Shown: piece after piece, positions 18,785 through 26,232 of the stretch
Numbering within the stretch: position 1 is the first letter of the stretch
Layout of the letters: every line of letters starts with the position of its first letter
Assembly (NCBI GenBank): GCA_024408505.1
Contig: JAKSUZ010000001.1
Location: 96,898-160,897 of the forward strand
Origin: Bacilli bacterium
Lineage (GTDB): Bacteria; Bacillota_I; Bacilli_A; RFN20; CAG-826
Direction: 5' to 3'
Length of the DNA: 64,000 bases
The notes under the pieces: generated by a model
Seen by the model: the letters and a program-made list of their open reading frames with translations, nothing else
What the model was told of the DNA's origin: nothing
The model's database searches: none
Program-made: the position numbers and the translations under genes

Positions 18785-18793
18785 ATTATAACA
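18785..18793 (-). promoter_or_regulatory. Extended -10, leaderless start of the histidine phosphatase
   Basis: TGTTATAAT ends six bases before the ATG at 18778, so transcription would begin at or next to the start codon. No Shine-Dalgarno is possible. Confidence 0.6.
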
Positions 18794-18814
18794 TATAAGT
18801 TAATTTTATTTGTT

Positions 18815-19675
18815 TTAGCTATTTTCCTTGAATTGATAAAGGAAGTTGCAAAACTGTACTACTGCCATCAATTTATCATTTTTATTCTTACGTTTCTCTA
18901 GGTTGTTATTGATATAAGCGCGACAGCGAGCTTTAACGCTGTTAAAATTAAAATCTTTAAAAACTAAATCAGCAAACTGTTGACCGGAGCGTTTCCCGGC
19001 ATTAATCATCTCAATCATATCAGCTCTTGTAAAAGAAAACGGAGTTTTCTCGTCGTTAAGATTTAGCGTAACATCAGAATCAATCACAATAGTATTTTTG
19101 TTAAATAAATCGAGTGGAGGATAATAACGATTATAACAATGTAATATAATTACCATATCAAGATTAAAATACTTTAATGGATAGATAGGGACATTGTCAG
19201 TCGAGCCCCCGTCAATATAAGTCGTATAGTTGAAACGTTGGGGCCCATTGATAAGCGGAAAAGCCGAAGAACAATTTAAAACCTTTTTAGCATCATTACG
19301 TTTCATAGTATTTAAACAAAAATAGTGAGGAATAAACGAAGGAAATTTAGTAGCCGTTACATAAAGCGGAACGACTAATTTATCGCTTTCGATTAAATTA
19401 AAAATGTTTCCGTATAAATCATTCTTGAGTTTTTGTCTAAAACGAAGCACTGATTCGCAATCAAAATTCTTGTAGAAATCGATTAGTTCATTTGCTTTTT
19501 TAGAAGCAACTGCATATGCATTAAGCGCTCCGATTGAAGAACCAGTTAAAACCGTAATCTTTTTATAACCAATTTTTTTAATTATTTCATTGGCAAAAGC
19601 TAGTTGGGCAGCACCACGAGAAAAACCGCCTGAAAAAACGATACCAATATGATTAATCTTTTTCATTTTTTCCAT
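18815..19675 (-). CDS. Patatin-like phospholipase
   Basis: 286 residues of the patatin/RssA family of serine lipases. Oxyanion-hole block FSGGFSRGAA, nucleophile elbow GSSIG (Ser in LTGSSIGALNAY, ~42-46) and the catalytic Asp in DGG (~158-160) are all present. No signal peptide or membrane segment, so it would act on lipids from the inner face. The gene overlaps the zinc-ribbon membrane gene by 23 bp. Initiation could be at 19675 or the in-frame Met three codons later, which has GGA upstream. Confidence 0.85.
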   Translation of the reverse strand: MEKMKKINHIGIVFSGGFSRGAAQLAFANEIIKKIGYKKITVLTGSSIGALNAYAVASKKANELIDFYKNFDCESVLRFRQKLKNDLYGNIFNLIESDKLVVPLYVTATKFPSFIPHYFCLNTMKRNDAKKVLNCSSAFPLINGPQRFNYTTYIDGGSTDNVPIYPLKYFNLDMVIILHCYNRYYPPLDLFNKNTIVIDSDVTLNLNDEKTPFSFTRADMIEMINAGKRSGQQFADLVFKDFNFNSVKARCRAYINNNLEKRKNKNDKLMAVVQFCNFLYQFKENS

Positions 19676-20456
19676 AGACTATTCTTGAATGGTTAATAAT
19701 CGAAACAACAACCATGGTATTAAAATTAATAAATATTAATGTATTAATGATAAACGAAAGTGAAATGACCGCCTCTTCAAAAACGGTCAACCAATCGTTT
19801 AGCTTGTTTTGATATATTATCACATAATTTGCGACGTTTTGATCGCCTTTTGCAACCATTAACAGTATAAATAATGTTAGCGACAATAAAAAATGAAAAT
19901 TCAAAATTGAACCGGTTACTAAAGGGCGAAATTTTTCTTTTCTAGAAGTAATCAAGAGCGTGATAATTAAAGGCGACACAAGTAATAAGAAAGTAGGTAT
20001 TACCAAGAAAGCGAAGAATGGCCCTGGGTTCGTATGTGTTAAAAATGAAGACGATTTCCATAAGTTAGCAAACGCTAAATTATTTCTATAATAAACAGGT
20101 AATAAGGTTGTAACAAGAATCAGCGATGATATAAAGTAAAAATCAAGATTTTCAACTATCATGACCGCTCCTCTTTTTTTGCTGCTAATTCGGAAAATAA
20201 CACCAATAAGAACTAAGATAATATAAGCGCCTAGGGTAAGAAAATATTGGAATGAATAAAATATATCAATAATTAATACCGCAATAAATAAATTAACAAA
20301 AATAATAGCGATTAAAGTGGTAAGTTTAACGCTCGAATTATTACTTAAAGAAATGCGCTTATTTAAAAATTTTCTTTTATAATTTGATAAACAACCGCAA
20401 TAAGGACATTCATCGAAATCGCTATTACTGATGAAACCACAATTTGAGCAACGCAT
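19653..20456 (-). CDS. Zinc-ribbon integral membrane protein
   Basis: 267 residues. The first 24 form a zinc ribbon (CSNCG...CPYCGC, two CxxC knuckles) in the cytosol. About six membrane helices follow (~40-62, 68-88, 104-126, 147-170, 186-203, 230-255). No known family is recognised beyond this architecture. An AAAGGAG site precedes the ATG. It lies 26 bp downstream of tRNA-Ser with no terminator in between, so it is probably read from the tRNA promoter. It overlaps the patatin gene, suggesting joint membrane-lipid function. Confidence 0.7.
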   Translation of the reverse strand: MRCSNCGFISNSDFDECPYCGCLSNYKRKFLNKRISLSNNSSVKLTTLIAIIFVNLFIAVLIIDIFYSFQYFLTLGAYIILVLIGVIFRISSKKRGAVMIVENLDFYFISSLILVTTLLPVYYRNNLAFANLWKSSSFLTHTNPGPFFAFLVIPTFLLLVSPLIITLLITSRKEKFRPLVTGSILNFHFLLSLTLFILLMVAKGDQNVANYVIIYQNKLNDWLTVFEEAVISLSFIINTLIFINFNTMVVVSIINHSRIVYGKNEKD

Positions 20457-20482
20457 TATTACTCCTTTTATTATTAATAAAT

Positions 20483-20573
20483 TGGCGGAGGTTTAGAGAT
20501 TCGAACTCCAGCGGGCTTTGACACCCCTATCGGTTTTCAAGACCGACCCCTTCAACCACTTGGGTAAACCTCC
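20483..20573 (-). tRNA. tRNA-Ser (TGA)
   Basis: 91 bases including encoded CCA. Acceptor GGAGGTT/AACCTCC, anticodon loop CTTGAAA (TGA), long variable arm typical of serine, T-loop TTCGAAT canonical. Two bases separate it from tRNA-Ile2. Confidence 0.95.
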
Positions 20574-20575
20574 AT

Positions 20576-20650
20576 TGGTGGACCCTGCAGATCCTGACAC
20601 TGCAACCGTTCGGTTATGGGCCGAATGCTCTTCCTTTGAGCTAAGGGTCC
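20576..20650 (-). tRNA. tRNA-Ile2 (CAT, lysidine type), aberrant T arm
   Basis: Anticodon CAT. The acceptor GGACCCT/AGGGTCC contains C4-G69 and C5-G68, the known TilS-recognition pairs, and the tRNA-Met elongator and initiator are accounted for elsewhere, so this is tRNA-Ile2. CCA is encoded. The T arm is abnormal: 53-61 is T-T, and the loop is GTCAGGA with G54 and G58 instead of T54 and A58. Position 33 is C (loop CCCATAA). Could be a pseudogene, but acceptor, D and anticodon stems are perfect. Confidence 0.8.
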
Positions 20651-20704
20651 GTGATAAACGATTATACAGCAAATGTAATTAAAATTCTATAATTGTAAAG
20701 ACTA

Positions 20705-22465
20705 TTAATCGATTAAACGAAATAGTTTATTTCTAACTTTTGCAAACATAATTATATTTAATGCTCTAAATAAATATTTGCGGAATGACCAATTTCCAAA
20801 CATGGAACAATAAGTATTGTGCTGAAAATCTTTTGAAATACTTACTTTAGTAAAATTGCTTATGTCAAGCCTGTTAGGATAAGCAACAAAATGATTAATC
20901 CATTCAATAAGATCTTCACACGAAACATTTAAATAACTGTCATCAAAAATTTTCTTAAAAATTTCAGCAAATTTCAAAGCCCCTTCTGAAATAGCAGGAT
21001 AAATTTGCATATTTACCTTTTCGCTTTCGTTAGCGGATTTGAATATAGCCTTCCCGCCAATGACATCGATAATCGGCGCTTCAGGTGCAGACATTAAAAA
21101 TTCCATAATTTCCCATCGATAAGCAAAATGTATAATGTGTTTATGGAAAGATATATAAGGGTGGCTTCTTTTCTTACTTTTCGAAGAAAAAACCTGAAAA
21201 TAAGATCCAATGTAAGAACGATTTTTATCAACGGCGCTTAATAAGTTTTGTGATGAAAAATTTGATGTGGTAGTATCAACCACTGCTACTTTATCCTTTT
21301 TAAAACACTTATTTAAATAAGACAAGTAGTCTTTTTTCTTATTTTCTGATAATTTTTTGTACTCTTCTTTGTGCTTGTTAAAAAAATCCATCGCTTCTAG
21401 GTAAGTAAAACGCGAATTATTATTAATAGGTACCTCGTTTTTAAAATAATCAAAAATTGAATTTAATGCACGAAGTTCACGCTTCTTACTTTTATACATA
21501 TCAGATGATTGGTAATCTAAATTTATAAGTACATTAATTTTTCGTGGAGCGTACAAATAATGAGAATTGTATTTATGGTTGGTAATTAAATCAAAAATGC
21601 GCTTAAGTGTATAACCGTCCCTTGCTATGAAAGCAACATCGTTAATTTTGTTAGCATCTAGTTTATCGCTTAGCCACATCATGAACGAAAGTATAATTGG
21701 ACCGCCATTAGTAAAACCGAAATCGTACCAATAATCATCTTTTTTAGACGAAATCATAAATTGCGAAATAATCGCCAAGTATATTGAAATCGCTAAACTT
21801 TTTTTATTCCAACGATAAAGCGACCTAAATTTTTGATTATCTTTTAACAGCGCTTTTCTTGGCGCTTGTAATAATATTGCATCTAGTCCGACTGATTTAG
21901 CCTTGTATACATCAGCGTAATATAAGTCGCCTATGTGGAGTATATCTTTTGCATTACATTTATTATCTTCAACTACAAATTTAAATAATTTAGCCGAATT
22001 TTTAGTTATACCGATTTCGGATGAAACATACATTTTTTTATAACCAATTATTTTGTTTGTAGCAAGTAATCTAGACAAAACAATTGAACTTAAATACATA
22101 TCAGAAACAATAATTATTGTTTTGTTTAGTTTTTTAGCGTATTGAAATAATTCATGACCAATTGGATTTATGAGATTCAATTTGCTTTCGCACGCTATCT
22201 CTTCATTTTTAATGTGTTTGAATTTCTCTGGAATATAACTATAAATGTCCTCAATAGTAATTTCTTTAGAAAGACTGTGGATTCTAGCCTTTCTTTCAGC
22301 CTTGATTCTTGCTTTATGAAATCCTTTTAATTTATATTTATCTTCAATATATAAAAATAAATCCGTTGGCTTCATAAACGGACGGAGAATTAATGTATCA
22401 AAAATATCGAAAGATATAATCTTATGATTTGCGATCTGTTCTTTGATAAATTTCAAATCATACAT
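20705..22465 (-). CDS. HAD-superfamily protein of the polysaccharide type
   Basis: 586 residues. The N-terminal ~210 residues are a HAD phosphatase-like domain: motif I SFDIFDTLI (Asp20, Asp23), motif II IIVSDMY and motif IV HIGDLYYADV. It matches the COG5610-type HAD proteins often found in capsule and glycan loci. The remaining ~370 residues have no family I recognise; they contain a DxxxxR-like IARDGYTL block and are rich in Lys, Asn and aromatic residues. The ATG is 11 bases after tRNA-Met and has no Shine-Dalgarno. It is flanked on both sides by tRNA genes, so it may be an insertion into a tRNA array. Confidence 0.75.
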   Translation of the reverse strand: MYDLKFIKEQIANHKIISFDIFDTLILRPFMKPTDLFLYIEDKYKLKGFHKARIKAERKARIHSLSKEITIEDIYSYIPEKFKHIKNEEIACESKLNLINPIGHELFQYAKKLNKTIIIVSDMYLSSIVLSRLLATNKIIGYKKMYVSSEIGITKNSAKLFKFVVEDNKCNAKDILHIGDLYYADVYKAKSVGLDAILLQAPRKALLKDNQKFRSLYRWNKKSLAISIYLAIISQFMISSKKDDYWYDFGFTNGGPIILSFMMWLSDKLDANKINDVAFIARDGYTLKRIFDLITNHKYNSHYLYAPRKINVLINLDYQSSDMYKSKKRELRALNSIFDYFKNEVPINNNSRFTYLEAMDFFNKHKEEYKKLSENKKKDYLSYLNKCFKKDKVAVVDTTTSNFSSQNLLSAVDKNRSYIGSYFQVFSSKSKKRSHPYISFHKHIIHFAYRWEIMEFLMSAPEAPIIDVIGGKAIFKSANESEKVNMQIYPAISEGALKFAEIFKKIFDDSYLNVSCEDLIEWINHFVAYPNRLDISNFTKVSISKDFQHNTYCSMFGNWSFRKYLFRALNIIMFAKVRNKLFRLID

Positions 22466-22476
22466 AACTTTAATTG

Positions 22477-22553
22477 TGGTGGCTGAGGAGGGACTCGGAC
22501 CCCCGACACGCCGGGTATGAGCCGACTGCTCTAACCAACTGAGCTACTCAGCC
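22477..22553 (-). tRNA. Elongator tRNA-Met (CAT)
   Basis: GGCTGAG/CTCAGCC acceptor, anticodon loop CTCATAC with normal U33, CCA encoded. T-loop is TCCGAGT, with C55 instead of U55. Last tRNA of a five-tRNA array; the HAD gene starts 11 bases after its 3' end. Confidence 0.9.
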
Positions 22554-22558
22554 ACATT

Positions 22559-22634
22559 TGGTGGAGCCAAAGGGGATTGAACCCTCGACCTCATGCTTGC
22601 AAAGCACGCGTTCTCCCAGCTGAACTATGGCCCC
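22559..22634 (-). tRNA. tRNA-Ala (TGC)
   Basis: GGGGCCA/TGGCTCC acceptor contains the G3-U70 alanine identity pair; anticodon loop TTTGCAA region gives TGC; canonical T-loop TTCAATC; CCA encoded. Confidence 0.95.
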
Positions 22635-22639
22635 ATGAA

Positions 22640-22716
22640 TGGTTGGGATGATGGGATTTGAACCCACGACCTTCTGCTCCCAAAGCAGACGCGATACCAA
22701 GCTACGCTACATCCCA
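22640..22716 (-). tRNA. tRNA-Pro (TGG)
   Basis: TGGGATG/CATCCCA acceptor, anticodon loop TTTGGGA, T-loop TTCAAAT, CCA encoded. The first pair is U1-A72, where most bacterial tRNA-Pro have C1-G72. Confidence 0.92.
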
Positions 22717-22723
22717 ATAATTT

Positions 22724-22800
22724 TGGCGCGCCAGACAGGAGTCGAACCCGTAACCTTTTGGTTCGTAGCCAAACACTCTATCCAGTTGAGCTACTGGCGC
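22724..22800 (-). tRNA. tRNA-Arg (ACG)
   Basis: GCGCCAG/CTGGCGC acceptor, anticodon loop CTACGAA (ACG, normally deaminated to ICG by TadA), T-loop TTCGACT, discriminator G73, CCA encoded. Confidence 0.95.
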
Positions 22801-22813
22801 ACTTAATTGATAC

Positions 22814-22887
22814 TGGAGCATCCTGTCGGAGTTGAACCAACGCTCATTGAGTTGCAGTCAATTGCCTTACCACTTGGCTAAGGATGC
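22814..22887 (-). tRNA. tRNA-Cys (GCA)
   Basis: GCATCCT/AGGATGC acceptor with discriminator U73, the cysteine identity base; anticodon loop CTGCAAC; CCA encoded. First tRNA of the Cys-Arg-Pro-Ala-Met array. Confidence 0.95.
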
Positions 22888-22906
22888 ATTTAGACCAGTG
22901 CGAAAT

Positions 22907-22936
22907 ATTATATCATTAGTGAATTTAAATAGTAAA
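22907..22936 (-). promoter_or_regulatory. Promoter of the five-tRNA array
   Basis: Minus strand TTTACT (22931-22936), 18 bp spacer, TATAAT (22907-22912), 19 bp before the tRNA-Cys 5' end. Likely also drives the HAD gene and possibly the Ile2-Ser pair beyond. Confidence 0.6.
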
Positions 22937-22948
22937 TTTATTTAGTGA

Positions 22949-24259
22949 TTATTGCTTGATTGTAGTGTGACTACGCTTAATTTTTGACCACTTGCTTTTT
23001 AGGATAATACCTTTAATCACCGCAATTGCTTCAATAATCATAAATGCTGGGAAGAAAACGACTGATATTAATACGACTTTTTTATTTGTAATAAAAAGAC
23101 GTTTTCTTTCGGCGATATACGAAATCGCAGGTTGAAACCAAAATGGTACAAACAAAGCAGCGCATAAAACGATGATAATAAAGATGGTGAACCATTTAAT
23201 ATCAAAAGTTCCTAATCCCCATATATTCATTGGACCAACTATGCCAGTATAAATAAGAGAATAGATGTAATAAAATGGAAACCAAACGCAGGCCACAAAC
23301 GAACCGGGGATAATTGCAATGTTTGTATATTGATCTAAATAAGATAATTTTGTGCCAAATGGAATATCTTTTTTAAACAAATTCTTAAAGAAATGTCCTA
23401 GACATTTAATTCCGCTTGTCCAAAATAATTTATTAAGACCGCCGCCCATCCTTGAATTACGTTTAAACACGTCATCTAAGGTTGTAGGTTGATCTTCATA
23501 AACAACTGCTTCATCAATATATTCAACAATAAGTTTATCGTTAATTAGGCGTTTTAGAGTAAACTCTAAATCTTCGCTATTGCTTAATGCATCCCAATTA
23601 AACGCTAAATCACTTCTTATCATTGAAGTCGGTCCATTCATTACGCAACCGAAACGAAGAGCGCTTCTTCCAACGCATGCAATTCGTGAATCACGGATAT
23701 ACCAAAGACCGGACATACACGAAATTACATTATCGGTTAAATTACGACTATTTTCGAAAGTACGTCCAATTGCCACTCCATCATCTGCAGCTTTATTACA
23801 CGCTTTTAAATAATTCTTATCAATTTGATTATCAGCATCAATTAATACGAAGTATTCAGTTTTATATCCTTCATTTTTTAAAGCATCTAAACCATGTCTC
23901 ATATTTGTGCCTAAACTTGGTTTACAAATATCAGCATCATTAACTTCAATAACCCGTGCTCCGTTTTCGCGAGCAATCTTTGCGGTGTTATCCTTACAAT
24001 TGTGCGCGAACACAATAACGTTAAATTTATCCTTGGGATAATCTACTAATAAACTAGACTTAACCGAATCAGCAATCACGTCTTCTTCATCGTGAGCGCG
24101 AATAATGATTGTAAAATGATGGACCTTTTTTGCCTCTGGATATTTTCTTGGTTTAAGGAAACAGAGAAACATAAATAAAAATTGAAATAAAAATAAACCG
24201 CCAAAAAGAATTATGATAGCAATATTTATCCACCAAATAATGTTATTAAATAATTCCAT
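22949..24259 (-). CDS. Membrane-bound family 2 glycosyltransferase
   Basis: 436 residues of the cellulose-synthase/hyaluronan-synthase-like GT2 class. N-terminal helix ~8-30, catalytic domain with IIRAHDEEDVI, VLIDADNQID (DxD) and ENSRNLT/NSEDLEF acidic block, then three or four C-terminal helices (~320-420). The usual QxxRW motif is replaced by KRNSRMGGG, so processive synthesis is uncertain. It is 2 bp downstream of an ABC-2 permease and may feed that exporter, or simply share transcription. Confidence 0.85.
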   Translation of the reverse strand: MELFNNIIWWINIAIIILFGGLFLFQFLFMFLCFLKPRKYPEAKKVHHFTIIIRAHDEEDVIADSVKSSLLVDYPKDKFNVIVFAHNCKDNTAKIARENGARVIEVNDADICKPSLGTNMRHGLDALKNEGYKTEYFVLIDADNQIDKNYLKACNKAADDGVAIGRTFENSRNLTDNVISCMSGLWYIRDSRIACVGRSALRFGCVMNGPTSMIRSDLAFNWDALSNSEDLEFTLKRLINDKLIVEYIDEAVVYEDQPTTLDDVFKRNSRMGGGLNKLFWTSGIKCLGHFFKNLFKKDIPFGTKLSYLDQYTNIAIIPGSFVACVWFPFYYIYSLIYTGIVGPMNIWGLGTFDIKWFTIFIIIVLCAALFVPFWFQPAISYIAERKRLFITNKKVVLISVVFFPAFMIIEAIAVIKGIILKSKWSKIKRSHTTIKQ

Positions 24260-24261
24260 AA

Positions 24262-25284
24262 TTATTTCTTCTTACGAATTTTAATTTTGCCATGTAATTT
24301 GCCACGAAGGTTCCGATCAAGGAATAATATGTTAAGAATAATGAAGAAAACCGCGAACACAATAATAGCTAAAGCCATGAATCCAGGAGTTACTTCAGTG
24401 CCGAAAAAATTAATATTCATAGAAAGAGTGCTACTAAGTTTGTTAGTAATATCAATAATTTCAGAATGAGTAAATTGCCCTGTACTTTCTAAATATTGAG
24501 TAAAATTATTGTAATAATCTTGCAAACAGAAAGTTCTCAATAAGCCAGCTGAATACGTCCCCGGGAAAAATAACGGAATATTTTTTGCAATATCAGGTAG
24601 CATTGATATCGGCATAAACGCACCGATCATAAATCCAGAACCGCTCGATACAATAACTGATATGCTGTTATAGGTATTGTAATTAGTTAAAAAGCTTGCG
24701 ATAAAACAAGTGATTAAAGAGGCTGAAATAACTGATAATAGTAAAATTGGAATTAGCAAAAATGTATGGCCTACTGAAATGTGAAATCCCCCAAGCCCTC
24801 CTAAGTAAAGATATGAAACCAAAAGAACACAAAAACATATTAAGAAAGTTGCCAGTATATTAAATATGACATAGGATGCATTAATCGAACGACGAGAAAT
24901 TGGCGAAGAAACAAAATCCTTACTAACACCATTTAAACGATCGGTTATCATAATTGTACACGTATTAAGCGAAACAGAAATGCATGAAACAGCAACTATA
25001 CCAGAAAGCATCCATCCATCCGCTAATAAAGACGCGCCTTTCATAACGTCTTCAGTAATCTTCCCGGGATTATCACTAAACAATTCTTTTAATCCTGAAT
25101 TAATGGCACTAACTTGCAATTGACGTAAAAATATAACGTAAAGAATTAGTGTAATCATCGGCACTAAAAGCGCAAAAACCACACTAATCTTGTTCTTAAA
25201 GAACACTTTAAAATGTCTTCTTACTAATGTGAAATAAACGCGGCGGTTATGATTAGTATGAACTTCGCGAGAAAAGAAACTCAT
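24262..25284 (-). CDS. ABC-2 type exporter permease
   Basis: 340 residues with six membrane helices: one near 35-55, then a long extracytoplasmic loop and a cluster from ~115 to 320. The pattern fits ABC2_membrane permeases of drug, lipid or polysaccharide exporters. It overlaps its ATPase partner gene by one base. Substrate unknown; the neighbouring GT2 makes a glycan or glycolipid plausible. Confidence 0.85.
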   Translation of the reverse strand: MSFFSREVHTNHNRRVYFTLVRRHFKVFFKNKISVVFALLVPMITLILYVIFLRQLQVSAINSGLKELFSDNPGKITEDVMKGASLLADGWMLSGIVAVSCISVSLNTCTIMITDRLNGVSKDFVSSPISRRSINASYVIFNILATFLICFCVLLVSYLYLGGLGGFHISVGHTFLLIPILLLSVISASLITCFIASFLTNYNTYNSISVIVSSGSGFMIGAFMPISMLPDIAKNIPLFFPGTYSAGLLRTFCLQDYYNNFTQYLESTGQFTHSEIIDITNKLSSTLSMNINFFGTEVTPGFMALAIIVFAVFFIILNILFLDRNLRGKLHGKIKIRKKK

Positions 25285-26213
25285 TACTTTTTGCCTCCCA
25301 CCACATTTAAGAAAACACTATTCATGTCACCTTTTTCTACTTCGAAATCTGGAATGTATTTTCCGTACTTTTCAAGTAGTTTTTTCGCATCAGCGCTGTT
25401 TTTAATTTTGATTCGATACGCTTCAGCATCACTATCGTAGGTATATTTATACCCTTTAATATTTTTTTCAAAAACATTATTTTTCTTTTGATAAGCGACT
25501 AACGTGTCAGTCGAAAAACGATTCTTTAATTCGTTTGGCGTACCTTCAGCGATAATTTTGCCCTTGTTCATAATTACTACATAACTAGCTTTCTCAGCTT
25601 CTTCAAGATAATGCGTGGTAAGAAAAACTGTCATACCAGTTCTTTCTCTTACTTCATCAATTAATTTCCACACATCAAGTCGAGTTTTTGGATCTAGACC
25701 AGTGGTAGGTTCATCAAGCATTAATAATTTTGGCTCATGAATTAATGCGCGCGCAATATCGACACGACGTTTTTGCCCGCCTGATAATTTATCAACTTCT
25801 TGATCTAGAATAGGATCTAAATTTAGAATCTTGCTAACACGTTCAATCGATTTTTTAAGCGCATCTTTTTTCAAACGATAAAATCGAGCTCTAATGGTAA
25901 GATTTTCTCTTACAGTTAATAATCCATCTAAAACTGAATTTTGGAATACAATTCCAATTTTTTCTTTCACTATTGCGTTATCTTTAATTAAATCGCATCC
26001 ATCAATATTAATATCACCACTATCTTTTTCCAAAGTTGAAGAGATAATGTTAATAGTAGTAGATTTGCCAGCGCCATTAACACCTAAAAAAGCAAAAAGC
26101 GCGCCTCTTTTTACGGTAAAAGAAATATCATCAACCGCTTTCAAAACACCATAGCTTTTCTTTAGGTGTGAGACTTTAATAAAATAGTCACGTTTTGACT
26201 GCGTATTTTTCAT
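25284..26213 (-). CDS. ABC exporter ATPase
   Basis: 309 residues. Walker A GVNGAGKSTT, Q-loop IGIVFQ, signature LSGGQKRR, Walker B LLMLDEPTTG, H-loop TTHYLEEAE. Sequence type is that of ABC-2 exporters (DrrA-like), with a ~75-residue C-terminal extension. Pairs with the permease downstream. It follows potD by 19 bp, so it may be cotranscribed with the potABCD operon. Confidence 0.92.
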   Translation of the reverse strand: MKNTQSKRDYFIKVSHLKKSYGVLKAVDDISFTVKRGALFAFLGVNGAGKSTTINIISSTLEKDSGDINIDGCDLIKDNAIVKEKIGIVFQNSVLDGLLTVRENLTIRARFYRLKKDALKKSIERVSKILNLDPILDQEVDKLSGGQKRRVDIARALIHEPKLLMLDEPTTGLDPKTRLDVWKLIDEVRERTGMTVFLTTHYLEEAEKASYVVIMNKGKIIAEGTPNELKNRFSTDTLVAYQKKNNVFEKNIKGYKYTYDSDAEAYRIKIKNSADAKKLLEKYGKYIPDFEVEKGDMNSVFLNVVGGKK

Positions 26214-26232
26214 ACCTTATATATATTATATA

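Noticed and set aside
20483..22887. tRNA-targeted integrative element around the HAD gene
   Set aside because: No integrase or direct repeat of a tRNA 3' end is visible; only the tRNA flanks suggest insertion, so kept as a finding rather than a mobile element.
23580..23943. Two plus-strand frames within the membrane GT2
   Set aside because: Both are reverse-strand shadows of the conserved catalytic region.
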